NCBI RefSeq assembly: GCF_002209555.1
Contig: NZ_NJIF01000002.1
Span: 558,001-622,000 of the forward strand
Source: Achromobacter insolitus
GTDB lineage: Bacteria; Pseudomonadota; Gammaproteobacteria; Burkholderiales; Burkholderiaceae_B
Direction: 5' to 3'
Length of the DNA stretch: 64,000 nt
Part shown: one piece after another, positions 33,757 through 42,344 of the stretch
Position numbering within the stretch: position 1 is the stretch's first letter
How the letters are laid out: every line of letters begins with the position of its first letter
Program-made: the position numbers and the translations under genes
The notes under the pieces: model-generated
The model's input: the letters and a program-made list of their open reading frames with translations, nothing else
What the model was told of the DNA's origin: nothing
Databases searched by the model: none

Positions 33757-34638
33757 ATGTCCCTGAACTCTGACGCGCTGCGCCTCTTCCTGGGCGTGGT
33801 GGATGCCGGGTCTATCAGCGCCGCCGCGGAGCTGCTGGGGCACACGGCATCCGGCGTCAGCCGCGGGCTGTCGCGCCTGGAGGAAGACCTTGGCGTGATC
33901 CTGTTGAACCGCACCACCCGGCGCATGGAACTGACCGAGGAGGGCAAGCACTTCCTCCCCAAGGCCAGGCATATCGTTGCGTCGCTGGATGAGGCTGAAG
34001 ACTGCATGCGCATGGTGCACCAACGTCCGGCGGGGCGCTTGCGGATCGATGCTTCTGTGCCCGTCATGTTGCATTGCGTGGTGCCGCTGGTGGCGGAGTT
34101 CCGGCGCGAGTATCCGGCCATTACGCTGGAACTCACCAGCAACGACCGCATCGTGGATCTCATGGAACACCGCACCGATGTCGCGCTACGCATGGGGCCG
34201 CTCACGGACTCTACCTTGCATGCGCGCCCGTTGCGCCCTTCGCCGCGTTGGGTGATGGCCAGCCCGGATTATGTGGCCCGGCGCGGCGCGCCGGAGACTG
34301 TCGAGGACTTGGCGGCGCATGAGCTCTTGGGATTCACCCAGCCCGAAAGCCTGAATGTCTGGCCCTTGCGTCACGCAGGAGGATCCAGCTACCTGGCGGT
34401 CCCCACGTTGGCCACCTCCAGCGGCGAGACGCAGCGGCAGCTGGCGGTGCGCGGCGTGGGCATCGCTTGCCTCTCCGATTTCGTGGTGCGAGAGGACGTC
34501 AAGGCGGGCCGGCTGGTGAAGCTGATGGAATCCGCGCACTCGGACTACCTGCAGCCCATGCACGCGGTGTATCACCGCAATACGCAGCTTTCGCGGCGCA
34601 TTGCCTGCTTCCTCGATTTCTTCGCGGCGCGGATCTGA
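33757..34638 (+). CDS. LysR-family transcriptional regulator
   Basis: 293-residue LysR regulator. The winged helix (residues about 5-63, GSISAAAELLGHTASGVSRG and LSRLEEDLG) is followed by the CrgA-type effector domain (about 90-290). The N-terminal NSDALRLFLGVVDAG and the sequence ADVALRMG-like segment (TDVALRMGPL) place it with regulators of small oxidoreductase genes. The start at 33757 has AAGGAG at good spacing. It has no obvious divergent partner, since copy B of the structured element lies upstream, and it converges on lpdA. Target unknown. Confidence 0.92.
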   Translation: MSLNSDALRLFLGVVDAGSISAAAELLGHTASGVSRGLSRLEEDLGVILLNRTTRRMELTEEGKHFLPKARHIVASLDEAEDCMRMVHQRPAGRLRIDASVPVMLHCVVPLVAEFRREYPAITLELTSNDRIVDLMEHRTDVALRMGPLTDSTLHARPLRPSPRWVMASPDYVARRGAPETVEDLAAHELLGFTQPESLNVWPLRHAGGSSYLAVPTLATSSGETQRQLAVRGVGIACLSDFVVREDVKAGRLVKLMESAHSDYLQPMHAVYHRNTQLSRRIACFLDFFAARI

Positions 34639-34663
34639 TCCCGCGCCGCGCCTTGCCTTGCGC

Positions 34664-36061
34664 CTAGGCGTGCAGGGCTCGGCCGAAGGCCGATAGCACC
34701 GACTCGTGCAGCGTTTCCGACAACGTCGGATGGGCGAAAACGGTGTGCATCAGGTCTTCCTCGGTGGCTTCCAGCGACGCCGCCACGCCATAACCCGTGA
34801 TCAGCTCGGACGCTTCAGGGTGGATGATGTGCGCGCCCAGCAACTCACCGCTCTTGGCGTCGAATACCGTCTTGACCAGCCCCTGGTCTTCGCCCATGGC
34901 GATCGCCTTGCCGTTGCCGGCGAAGGTGAACTTGCCCACGCGGACGTCGCCGCCGGTCTTCGCGGCATGTTCGCGGGCGCGAGCCTCGCTCATGCCGATG
35001 CTGGCGACCTGCGGATACGAATACGTGCAGGCGGGAATGCGCAGCGGATCGATGGGGTGCACGGGCTTGCCGGCGATGGCTTCCACGCACAGCACGGCTT
35101 CGTGGCTGGCCTTGTGGGCAAGCCACGGAGCGCCGGCCACGTCGCCGATGGCGTAGACGCCGGGTTCGCCCGTGCGGCAGTGGCCGTCGGTGACGATATG
35201 CGTCTTTTCCACCTTGACCCGAGTCTGCTCCAGGCCCAGGTTCTCGACGTTGCCAACGATGCCGGCAGCGACGATGACGCGGTCGATTTCAAGCTCGCTG
35301 CGCTTGCCCTGCTGATCCAGCACCACCTTGACGCCGCTTGCCGTGAGCGAGGACGAAGTCACCGCGCATTGCGTCATGACGCGGATTCCCTGCTTCTCAA
35401 AGGATTTTCGCGCCAGCGCCGAGATCTCCGCATCTTCCTGCGGCAGGATCTCCGCGGTCATGTCAATCAGCGTGACCTCGGCGCCCACGGCGCGATAGAA
35501 GCTGGCGAACTCCGCGCCGATGGCGCCTGCGCCAACCACCAGCAAGGACCTCGGGATCTCGGTGGGGACCAACGCCTGGCGGTACGCCCAGATGCGTTCG
35601 CCCACGGGCAACGCGGGCAGTTCGCGCGCACGCGCACCGGTGGCCAGCACGATGTGCTTGGCCGACAGCGCAGTGCCATTGTCCAGCGTCAGACGGCCGG
35701 CGCCGGCCAGCTTGCCGCTGGAGGCAAACACGGTCACACCGTTTTTCTTCATCAGGTGCGCCACGCCCTGGCCCAGGCGGCCCGCTACCTTGCGCGACCG
35801 CGCCACCATGGCGGCCAGGTCCGGGCGCGCATCGCCTGCGCCCGATACGCCATAGTGCGCGGCTTCACGGCACGCGCGCAGTACGGTGGCGCTGTGCAGC
35901 AGCGCCTTGGTGGGTATGCAGCCCCAGTTCAGGCAGATGCCGCCCAGCTCGGCGCGTTCCACCAGCGCGACCGACATGCCGAGCTGCGCCGCGCGTATGG
36001 CGGCGACGTAGCCGCCGGGGCCGCCGCCCACCACGGCAAGATCAAACGTAGTCTTGGTCAT
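34664..36061 (-). CDS. lpdA: Dihydrolipoyl dehydrogenase (E3)
   Basis: 465-residue FAD enzyme re-oxidising dihydrolipoamide with NAD. The FAD motif GGGPGGYVAA spans residues 12-21, the redox disulfide is C43/C48 (GGICLNWGCIPTK), and the NAD-binding GAGAIGAEFA is near residue 180. The C-terminal HPTLSE supplies the catalytic His-Glu pair. The ATG at 36061 is preferred; a GTG at 36073 that overlaps the E2 stop is possible. It is the last gene of the E1-VOC-E2-E3 set and thus a pathway-dedicated lipoamide dehydrogenase. Confidence 0.95.
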   Translation of the reverse strand: MTKTTFDLAVVGGGPGGYVAAIRAAQLGMSVALVERAELGGICLNWGCIPTKALLHSATVLRACREAAHYGVSGAGDARPDLAAMVARSRKVAGRLGQGVAHLMKKNGVTVFASSGKLAGAGRLTLDNGTALSAKHIVLATGARARELPALPVGERIWAYRQALVPTEIPRSLLVVGAGAIGAEFASFYRAVGAEVTLIDMTAEILPQEDAEISALARKSFEKQGIRVMTQCAVTSSSLTASGVKVVLDQQGKRSELEIDRVIVAAGIVGNVENLGLEQTRVKVEKTHIVTDGHCRTGEPGVYAIGDVAGAPWLAHKASHEAVLCVEAIAGKPVHPIDPLRIPACTYSYPQVASIGMSEARAREHAAKTGGDVRVGKFTFAGNGKAIAMGEDQGLVKTVFDAKSGELLGAHIIHPEASELITGYGVAASLEATEEDLMHTVFAHPTLSETLHESVLSAFGRALHA

Positions 36062-36069
36062 GGCTGGTC

Positions 36070-37332
36070 TCACAGCAGGATGCGCACGGGGTTTTCGATC
36101 AGCGCGCGGAAGGCGGCCAGCCAGCGCGCACCCACCGCGCCGTCCACGACGCGGTGATCGGCCGACAAGGTCACTGTCATGACGGTAGCAGCGACGAGTT
36201 GGCCTTCGCTGTCCACGACCGGACGCTTTTCAGCCGCGCCCACTGCCAGGATGGCCGCCTGCGGCGGATTGATGATGGCCGCGAATTGGCTGATGCCGTA
36301 CATGCCCAGGTTGCTCACGGTCAGCGAACCGCCCGTGAATTCCTCAGGCTTCAGGCGATTTATCTTGGCACGGCCGGCCAGCTCGACGATTTCGCCGGCG
36401 ATTGCGGACAGCGGCTTGACGTCCGCGTCGCGCACGATGGGCGTGACCAGGCCGCCGTCGGTCGCCACCGCCACGGAGATGTCGGCGCCAGCGTGGTATT
36501 CGACGGCGTCCTCTTGCCAGCTGGCATTCACTTCCGGCACTTCGCGCAGGGCCAGCGCGGCCGCGCGCACGATGAAGTCATTGACCGAGAGCTTCACCGT
36601 TCCGCCCTGGTTCGCTTGGGCGCGCAGCGCCAACAGCGCATCCATCCTGCAATCCACGGTCAGGTAGAAGTGCGGCACGTTTTGCTTGCTTTCGGTGAGG
36701 CGGCGCGCGATGGCGCGGCGCATGCCGGTGTGCGGCACGCGGCGCGACGCCGCACGGCCAGCCAGCGGAGCCGCGGCAGAGGCCGGAGCGCGGTCACGGG
36801 CGGCCTCCACGTCGCGGCGCACGATGCGTCCATGCGGGCCGGTGCCGGTCACGCCCAGCAGGTCGACATGCCATTGCGCGGCCAGGCGGCGCGCCAGCGG
36901 ACTGGCGAACAGGCGTCCGCCGGGCACCGGAGCGGCGCTTGGCGGATTCGAGATTTGTGACGGAGTGGCGGGAGCCGTCGGCGCTGGGGCCGTGACAGCG
37001 GCGGGCGCCGGTTCAGGCGCGGGCGCCGCCGCAGGCTGCGCCGCAGCGCCGGCTTCCGCCAGGGCGCGGTCAATGGCGGATGCATCTTCGCCTTGGGCCA
37101 GCAGTACGCCGATCACCGTGTTCACCGGCACGGACGCCGCGCCGGCCTGAATCACGATCCGGCCCAGCACGCCGGCTTGCTCGGCGTTGATTTCGACGAT
37201 GGCCTTCTCGGTTTCGATTTCAGCCAGCGCGTCGCCCACGGCGACTGTATCGCCTTCTTTCTTGAGCCACTGGTGCAGCGTGCCGCCCGAGGTGTCGGCG
37301 GCAACGGAGGGGAGCTTGATAAGGTGTGCCAC
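36070..37332 (-). CDS. 2-oxoacid dehydrogenase E2, dihydrolipoamide acyltransferase
   Basis: 420-residue acyltransferase. The N-terminal lipoyl domain (1-77) carries lipoylated K43 (IETEKAIVEI), followed by an Ala/Pro linker, a peripheral-subunit-binding domain (about 145-180, ASPLARRLAAQWHVDL) and the catalytic domain with H393 and D397 in SADHRVVDG. The GTG start at 37332 is supported by AGGACG and full alignment to lipoyl domains; no ATG fits. A single lipoyl domain and single binding domain resemble acetoin or branched-chain dehydrogenase E2. The substrate is set by the neighbouring E1. Confidence 0.93.
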   Translation of the reverse strand: MAHLIKLPSVAADTSGGTLHQWLKKEGDTVAVGDALAEIETEKAIVEINAEQAGVLGRIVIQAGAASVPVNTVIGVLLAQGEDASAIDRALAEAGAAAQPAAAPAPEPAPAAVTAPAPTAPATPSQISNPPSAAPVPGGRLFASPLARRLAAQWHVDLLGVTGTGPHGRIVRRDVEAARDRAPASAAAPLAGRAASRRVPHTGMRRAIARRLTESKQNVPHFYLTVDCRMDALLALRAQANQGGTVKLSVNDFIVRAAALALREVPEVNASWQEDAVEYHAGADISVAVATDGGLVTPIVRDADVKPLSAIAGEIVELAGRAKINRLKPEEFTGGSLTVSNLGMYGISQFAAIINPPQAAILAVGAAEKRPVVDSEGQLVAATVMTVTLSADHRVVDGAVGARWLAAFRALIENPVRILL

Positions 37333-37342
37333 GATGTTCGTC

Positions 37343-37834
37343 CTATTCTGCGGCGCTGTACAGGTCGGGCCGGTAGCTGGCGGGATCGTCGTACCCGACC
37401 AGTTCCAGCACATTGCCTTCGGGGTCGCGGAAGAACGCCAGCCAGGTGCCGGGCCGCACTTCCATCGGCGCCGGCGCGCTGTCGAAAACCACGCCTTGCG
37501 CTTCCAGGCCGCGCACCACGGCGGGCAGGTCGCGCACGATGAAGGTCAGGTAGGTGGCGCCCTGGCGGTCCAGGATGGCCGCGCCGCGCGCGGCGGCCTC
37601 GGGCGCGGCGGCGGGCTGTAGCAGTTTGATGCGCTCGCCGTAGCTGGTCTGCAGCCGGGCCACGTCGTAGCCGTGGCGCGTCAGGCCGGTGGCCTGGGCC
37701 TTGTCGGCCGGGACGGTCACGCGGTTGATGAGCTTCAGGCCCAGCACGCCGGTATAGAAGGCCAGCAGTTTGTCCAGGTCGGCGCAGCAGATGCCGACCT
37801 CCATCGGCACGGTCATGTGCAGCGGGACGCTCAT
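37343..37834 (-). CDS. VOC-family protein (glyoxalase/dioxygenase fold)
   Basis: 163-residue vicinal-oxygen-chelate protein. The N-terminal module begins MEVGICCADLDKLLAFYTGV and GLKLINRVTVP; the C-terminal module contains GTWLAFFRDPEGNVLELVGY with the metal-ligand glutamate. Members are glyoxalases, epimerases or extradiol dioxygenases. The start overlaps the E1 stop by 4 bp. Its position between E1 and E2 genes suggests an isomerase, hydratase or ring-cleavage step producing or handling the 2-oxoacid. Function not assignable. Confidence 0.9.
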   Translation of the reverse strand: MSVPLHMTVPMEVGICCADLDKLLAFYTGVLGLKLINRVTVPADKAQATGLTRHGYDVARLQTSYGERIKLLQPAAAPEAAARGAAILDRQGATYLTFIVRDLPAVVRGLEAQGVVFDSAPAPMEVRPGTWLAFFRDPEGNVLELVGYDDPASYRPDLYSAAE

Positions 37835-40014
37835 GCCTGCTCTCCCAAGTCGGCCAGCACGTCGGCCAGGCCGGCCATGACTTCCTCGGTGTCCGCGAAC
37901 GCGGCGCGCTCCAGGACCTTGGAAATGCTGGGCGAGGCCTCGCCGCCCGTCACGCGCTTGACGGGCTGATCCAGCCAGTCGAAGTAGCGGCGCTGGATTT
38001 CGTCGGCCAGCATGGCGCCATAGGACGTGCCGCGCGCGCCCTGTTCCACGATCAGCACGTTGTTGGTCTTCATGATGCTGGCGCCGATGGTGTCCCAGTC
38101 CAGGCTGGCGCGGTCCAGCGTGCGCAGGTCGATGACCTCGGCGTCCACACCCGCGGCCTCGGCGGCCTTGAGCGCGCGGCTGACCATGGACAGGTAGGTC
38201 AGGATGGTGACCTTGCCGCCCGCGCGGCGCACGCGAGCCTTGCCGAACGGGATCGCGTAGTCCAGGTCGTCAGCGGGCACCTCGCCCGAGGACGCATACA
38301 GGTCCACGTGCTCGATCACCAGCACCGGGTCCCTGGAGGCCAGCGCGGTGTTCATCAGGCCCACGTATTCATAGGGCGTGGACGGCGCGACGACGCGCCA
38401 GCCAGGAGCCGTTGCGAAGATGCCCGCCGGATCCATCGAATGCTGCGAACCATAGCCCGTGCCCATCGCGACCTTGGTGCGCAGCACGAAGGGCACGTCG
38501 ATGTCGCCGCCGAACATGTGGCGGGCTTTGCCGATCTGGTTGAAGATCTGGTCCGCCGCAACCCACATGAAGTCGGGATACATGAATTCCACGACCGGCC
38601 GATAACGGCCGTCCATGGCCAGGCCGCCGCCCAGCCCGGCAAAGGCGTTTTCGGAAATGGGGGTGCCCAGCACGCGGTCAGGGTACTTATCCTTCAGGCC
38701 GCGCGTAGCGCCGTTGGTGCCGCCCTTCAGGCGGTGCACATCCTCGCCCAGCACCACCACGCCCGCGTCGGTCTCCATGCGGCGGTCCAGCACGTCTGCC
38801 ACCGCATCCACGAACTTGCGGTCGGCGGACTGGCCGGCATAGTCGGCGGCTTCCTGGTAGCGCAGGCCGGTCAGTTCCGAGCCATCGCTGCGCAAGCCCA
38901 CGTCGCGGAAGTCCGGGCTGGGCCAGAGGTCGGCGCGCACGCGGCGCTTGCCGCCTTCGGCGGCTTCGGTCAGGCGGCCGGCCACGTCCTTCATGACGTC
39001 CTTGCAGCGCTGGCGCAAGGCGTCCACTTCGGCCTGCGTGACCAGCTTGCGGCCGATCATCTCCGTAGCGATCTTGTCCAGCGGATCGCGGCCGCGCCAT
39101 TGCGCTTCCTCGTCCTTGCTGCGGTAGCCGAAGGCGCTGCCAGGGAAGGGGCCGTTCTGGTGGAAGAAGCGGTACACGTCGACTTCGACGATGGTGGGGC
39201 CATTGCCGGCGCGCATGTGCGCCACGGCTTCGGACATGGCGATGTGGACCGCCAGCGGATCCATGCCGTCAACCTTCCAGGACGGAATGTTGAAGGCCAG
39301 GCCGCGCGCCGACAGTCGGGGCTCGGCGGTGGACTCTTCCACGGTGGTGGACACGGCGTAGCGGTTGTTCTCGATGAAGAAGCACAGCGGCGTCTTCCAC
39401 GCCGCAGTCAGGTTCATGGTTTCCAGCACTGAACCGATGTTCACCGCGCCGTCGCCGAAGTAGGTCACGGCGACGCGGTCGGTGCCGGCGTGCTTGTGCG
39501 CCCAGCCCGCGCCTGCGGCCAGCGGAACGCCGCCGCCCACGATGGCGTTGGTGCCCAGCGCGCCGGCTTCCAGCCAGCGCAAATGCATGCTGCCGCCGCG
39601 GCCGCGGCAATAGCCTTGGGCCAGGCCCATGATTTCGGCCAGGGTCTTTTGCAGGACCTCGTCGATGGCGGGCGTGAGCGGATTGCGCGGGTCCAGGCCC
39701 AGCGGCGCGACATGTTGCAGGGCCTTCGCCAGGAACTGATGGTGGCCGCGGTGCGATCCGTTGATCTGGTCGCCCGCGCCCAGCGCCAGCACGGAGCCGA
39801 CCGCGCCGCCTTCCTGGCCCACGGACGAATGCGCGGGGCCGTGGACCAGGCCTTCGGCGGCGAGCTCCAGCACGGCCTCTTCAAAGGCGCGGATCCAGTG
39901 CAATTGGGTCAGCATGGTGCCGAGCAGGGCGGGATCCGCCTGCTGCCAGTCCTTGGCATCTACCGTCAGTTGCCGCCAGGGCGCCTGGGGCTCAAGCGGT
40001 TGGTGGGTGGCCAT
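37831..40014 (-). CDS. 2-oxoacid dehydrogenase E1, fused alpha and beta subunits
   Basis: 727-residue thiamine-dependent decarboxylating dehydrogenase with alpha and beta subunits in one chain. The alpha part holds CRGRGGSMHLRW and the TPP motif GDGAVNIGSVLETMN (about residue 181) ending FFIENNRYA. The beta part begins near 395 (FVDAVADVLDRRMETDAGVV) with VLGEDVHRLKGG and a transketolase C-terminal domain (about 600-720). The start at 40014 has GGAG; the frame is open upstream only as an SDR shadow. It forms a complex with E2 and E3 downstream, converting a 2-oxoacid to its CoA ester. Related proteins include acetoin, branched-chain and fused 2-oxoisovalerate E1; substrate unknown. Confidence 0.93.
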   Translation of the reverse strand: MATHQPLEPQAPWRQLTVDAKDWQQADPALLGTMLTQLHWIRAFEEAVLELAAEGLVHGPAHSSVGQEGGAVGSVLALGAGDQINGSHRGHHQFLAKALQHVAPLGLDPRNPLTPAIDEVLQKTLAEIMGLAQGYCRGRGGSMHLRWLEAGALGTNAIVGGGVPLAAGAGWAHKHAGTDRVAVTYFGDGAVNIGSVLETMNLTAAWKTPLCFFIENNRYAVSTTVEESTAEPRLSARGLAFNIPSWKVDGMDPLAVHIAMSEAVAHMRAGNGPTIVEVDVYRFFHQNGPFPGSAFGYRSKDEEAQWRGRDPLDKIATEMIGRKLVTQAEVDALRQRCKDVMKDVAGRLTEAAEGGKRRVRADLWPSPDFRDVGLRSDGSELTGLRYQEAADYAGQSADRKFVDAVADVLDRRMETDAGVVVLGEDVHRLKGGTNGATRGLKDKYPDRVLGTPISENAFAGLGGGLAMDGRYRPVVEFMYPDFMWVAADQIFNQIGKARHMFGGDIDVPFVLRTKVAMGTGYGSQHSMDPAGIFATAPGWRVVAPSTPYEYVGLMNTALASRDPVLVIEHVDLYASSGEVPADDLDYAIPFGKARVRRAGGKVTILTYLSMVSRALKAAEAAGVDAEVIDLRTLDRASLDWDTIGASIMKTNNVLIVEQGARGTSYGAMLADEIQRRYFDWLDQPVKRVTGGEASPSISKVLERAAFADTEEVMAGLADVLADLGEQA

Positions 40015-40049
40015 GAGTGAATCTCCAGAGATAGGTATGCGTTTTGCGG

Positions 40050-40838
40050 TTAGAGGTAGCTGTAGCGGCTCCAACCGCCATCGGCCACCAGGGTGTGTCC
40101 GTTGATGTACGAGGCCTGGCGCGAGGCCAGGAAGACCGCCAGGTCGGCCATTTCGGCCGGTTGGGCCAGGCGGCGCAGCGGCGTGCGCTGCTTGAGGCGT
40201 TCGGGGTCGAGACGGCCGCGAGCGGCCAGGTCGCGAACCAGGTCCGTTTCTACGTAGCCCGGGGCCAGCGCGTTCACGCGCACGCCCGCCGGGCCCCATT
40301 CCACGGCCAGGGTCTCGGTCAGCAGCACCACCGCGCCCTTGGTGGCGCAATAGGCGGCGCGGTCGGGCGCGGCCACGACGCCATACATCGAGGCCAGGTT
40401 GATGATGGCGCCGGCGCCGGCGGGCACCATGCGGCGGCCGGCGGCCTGGGCGCACAGGAACACGCCGGTCAAGTTGATGTCCACGGCGCGGCGCCATTCG
40501 TCCACGGTGACGTCCAGCGTGGGTTTGTTGGCCGATACGCCCGCGTTGTTGACCAGTACGTCGATACGGCCCCAGGCTTGTTCGACCTGGGCAAAGGCGC
40601 GTTCGACGGCGTCGGCGTCGGTGACCGATGCCTGCACGGCCAGGGCCTCGCCGCCCAGCGCGACTAGGCCGGCGACGGCGTCGTCCAGGGCGGCCGCGTC
40701 CATGTCCAGCAGCGCGACGCGCGCGCCTTGCCGCGTGAACGCCTGCGCCGTGGCCAGGCCTATGCCTTTGGCGCCGCCGGTGATGACGACAGTCTGGCCG
40801 CGCAGGTCTGGATGGGTGACTTCCGGGGTGTGATCCAC
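40050..40838 (-). CDS. SDR-family oxidoreductase
   Basis: 262-residue short-chain dehydrogenase with TGGAKGIG at residues 20-27, NNAG at 97-100 and catalytic S150, Y163 and K167 (YCATK). The acidic residue in LLDMD indicates NAD(H). The GTG start at 40838 has AGG eight bases upstream in the context AACATCGTG, identical to the E2 start context. It lies 37 bp after livF and 35 bp before E1, so it likely oxidises an alcohol to the 2-oxoacid or its precursor. Confidence 0.92.
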   Translation of the reverse strand: MDHTPEVTHPDLRGQTVVITGGAKGIGLATAQAFTRQGARVALLDMDAAALDDAVAGLVALGGEALAVQASVTDADAVERAFAQVEQAWGRIDVLVNNAGVSANKPTLDVTVDEWRRAVDINLTGVFLCAQAAGRRMVPAGAGAIINLASMYGVVAAPDRAAYCATKGAVVLLTETLAVEWGPAGVRVNALAPGYVETDLVRDLAARGRLDPERLKQRTPLRRLAQPAEMADLAVFLASRQASYINGHTLVADGGWSRYSYL

Positions 40839-40875
40839 GATGTTTGCCTTTTTGACTATGTATGCGCGCCGGCGG

Positions 40876-41595
40876 TCACACCGCCAGCCATTCCTGGACC
40901 ACGTCCTGGCGTTCATGCAGTTGCGCGGGCGGTCCTTCGAAAACAATGCGGCCATGGCCCATCACGCTGACGCGCGTGGAGACCTTCAGTGCGATGGTCA
41001 GCTTCTGCTCCACCAGCACCACGGAAACGCCGCGCTTGTGGATGTCCCGGATCACGTCGGCGATCACTTCCACAATCTTCGGCGCCAGGCCTTCGGTGGG
41101 TTCGTCGATCAGCATGACCTTGGGGTTGCCCAGCAACGAGCGGCACATGGTCAGCATCTGCTGTTCGCCGCCCGACAGGTTGCCTGCCTTGGTGCCACGG
41201 CGCTCTTTCAGGCGCGGGAAGTAGTCGAACATCTGTTCGGTCGACCAGTAGGGCGCGTCGTCGCGCCTGGGTTGTTCGCCCATGCGCAGGTTCTCGTCCA
41301 CCGTCAGGTTGGCGAATACTTCGCGCTCTTCGGGGACGAAGCCCAGTCCGGCGCGGGAGATTTCGAAGGGGCGTTTGTTGGTGATGTCGCGGCCTTCGAT
41401 GGCGATGCTGCCGCCAGTGACATCCACCAGGCCCATGATGCTCTTCATGGTGGTGGAGCGACCGGCGCCGTTGCGGCCAAGCAGGCTCACGACTTCGCCG
41501 CGGCCGACGGTCAGGTCGATGCCGTGCAGGATGTGGCTTTTGCCGTAGTGGGCATGCACGCCTTGCAGGCTCAGCAATGGGGATTGCGTCGTCAT
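40876..41595 (-). CDS. livF: Branched-chain-type ABC transporter ATPase (LivF-like) with Arg in Walker A
   Basis: 239-residue ATPase. Walker A reads GRNGAGRSTT, so the normally invariant Lys is R46 (codon CGC at 41458-41460). The signature LSGGEQQ, Walker B VMLIDEPTEGL and LVEQKL are intact. The start at 41595 overlaps the livG stop as ATGA. The Lys to Arg change usually abolishes or weakens ATP hydrolysis in other ABC proteins, although rare natural Arg variants occur in this subfamily. The paired LivG has a normal Walker A. The gene otherwise looks intact, with no sign of decay. Confidence 0.93.
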   Translation of the reverse strand: MTTQSPLLSLQGVHAHYGKSHILHGIDLTVGRGEVVSLLGRNGAGRSTTMKSIMGLVDVTGGSIAIEGRDITNKRPFEISRAGLGFVPEEREVFANLTVDENLRMGEQPRRDDAPYWSTEQMFDYFPRLKERRGTKAGNLSGGEQQMLTMCRSLLGNPKVMLIDEPTEGLAPKIVEVIADVIRDIHKRGVSVVLVEQKLTIALKVSTRVSVMGHGRIVFEGPPAQLHERQDVVQEWLAV

Positions 41596-42344
41596 ACCGT
41601 TTCCTCTCCCAGGTAGGCTTCGCGCACGCGGGCATCGCCGCGGATTTCGGCCGGCGTGCCGGTGGCGAGGATTTCACCGTAGACCAGCACGCTGATACGG
41701 TCGGCCAGCGAGAACACCACCTGCATATCGTGTTCCACGATCAGCAGCGTGCAGTCGCGCGTCACGTCCTTGATCAGCTCCACCGTGTAGTCCACCTCAT
41801 GCTGGGACATGCCCGCCATGGGCTCGTCCAGCAGGACGACTTTGGGACGCGAGGCCAGCGTCATGCCGATTTCCAGCGAGCGCTGTTCCGAATAGTTCAG
41901 GTCGCCGGCGGCCGTGTGCTGCTTGTCGGCCAGGCGTACTTTTTCCAGCAGGCGGTCCACGTCTTCGTTGACGGCGCGGTTACGCGCGATCGGACGCCAG
42001 AAGTTGTAGACGAGGCCGTGCATGCGCAGCACCGCCAGGCGCAGGTTCTCGCGTACCGACAGTCGCGGGAACACATTGGTGATCTGGAACGAACGTGCCA
42101 GGCCGAGGCGGTTGATGCGTTCCGGCGGCAGGCCGCCGATGGAGCGCGACCGCAGGCTGATGTCGCCCGAGGTCGGCGCGAACGAGCCCGACATCAGGTG
42201 GAACAAGGTGGACTTGCCCGCGCCGTTCGGGCCGATGACGGCGTGGCGTTCGCCGGCCTGGATGTTCAGGTTCACGCCGCGAATGATCTGCGCGTCGCCA
42301 AAGGACTTGCGCACGTCGGTCAGGGTCAGGATTTCGTGGCTCAT
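41592..42344 (-). CDS. livG: Branched-chain-type ABC transporter ATPase (LivG-like)
   Basis: 250-residue ATPase with Walker A GPNGAGKSTL (K44), a signature region NYSEQRSLEIGM in the LivG style, Walker B VVLLDEPMAGM and LIVEHDMQ with the switch His. The start at 42344 overlaps the livM stop as ATGA. The frame is open far upstream inside livM, which is irrelevant. It is expected to dimerise with the Arg-Walker-A LivF. Confidence 0.95.
   Translation of the reverse strand: MSHEILTLTDVRKSFGDAQIIRGVNLNIQAGERHAVIGPNGAGKSTLFHLMSGSFAPTSGDISLRSRSIGGLPPERINRLGLARSFQITNVFPRLSVRENLRLAVLRMHGLVYNFWRPIARNRAVNEDVDRLLEKVRLADKQHTAAGDLNYSEQRSLEIGMTLASRPKVVLLDEPMAGMSQHEVDYTVELIKDVTRDCTLLIVEHDMQVVFSLADRISVLVYGEILATGTPAEIRGDARVREAYLGEETV

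Noticed and set aside
37343-40014. Possible branched-chain or acetoin dehydrogenase assignment
   Set aside because: The fused E1 and single-lipoyl E2 are compatible with several substrates, and no acoA/acoB regulator or bkd neighbour is present, so a specific name would be a guess.
40015-40497. N-terminal extension of the fused E1 gene
   Set aside because: The upstream 160 codons are a frame-shifted shadow of the SDR at 40050-40838; the ATG at 40014 has a ribosome site and begins the E1 alignment.
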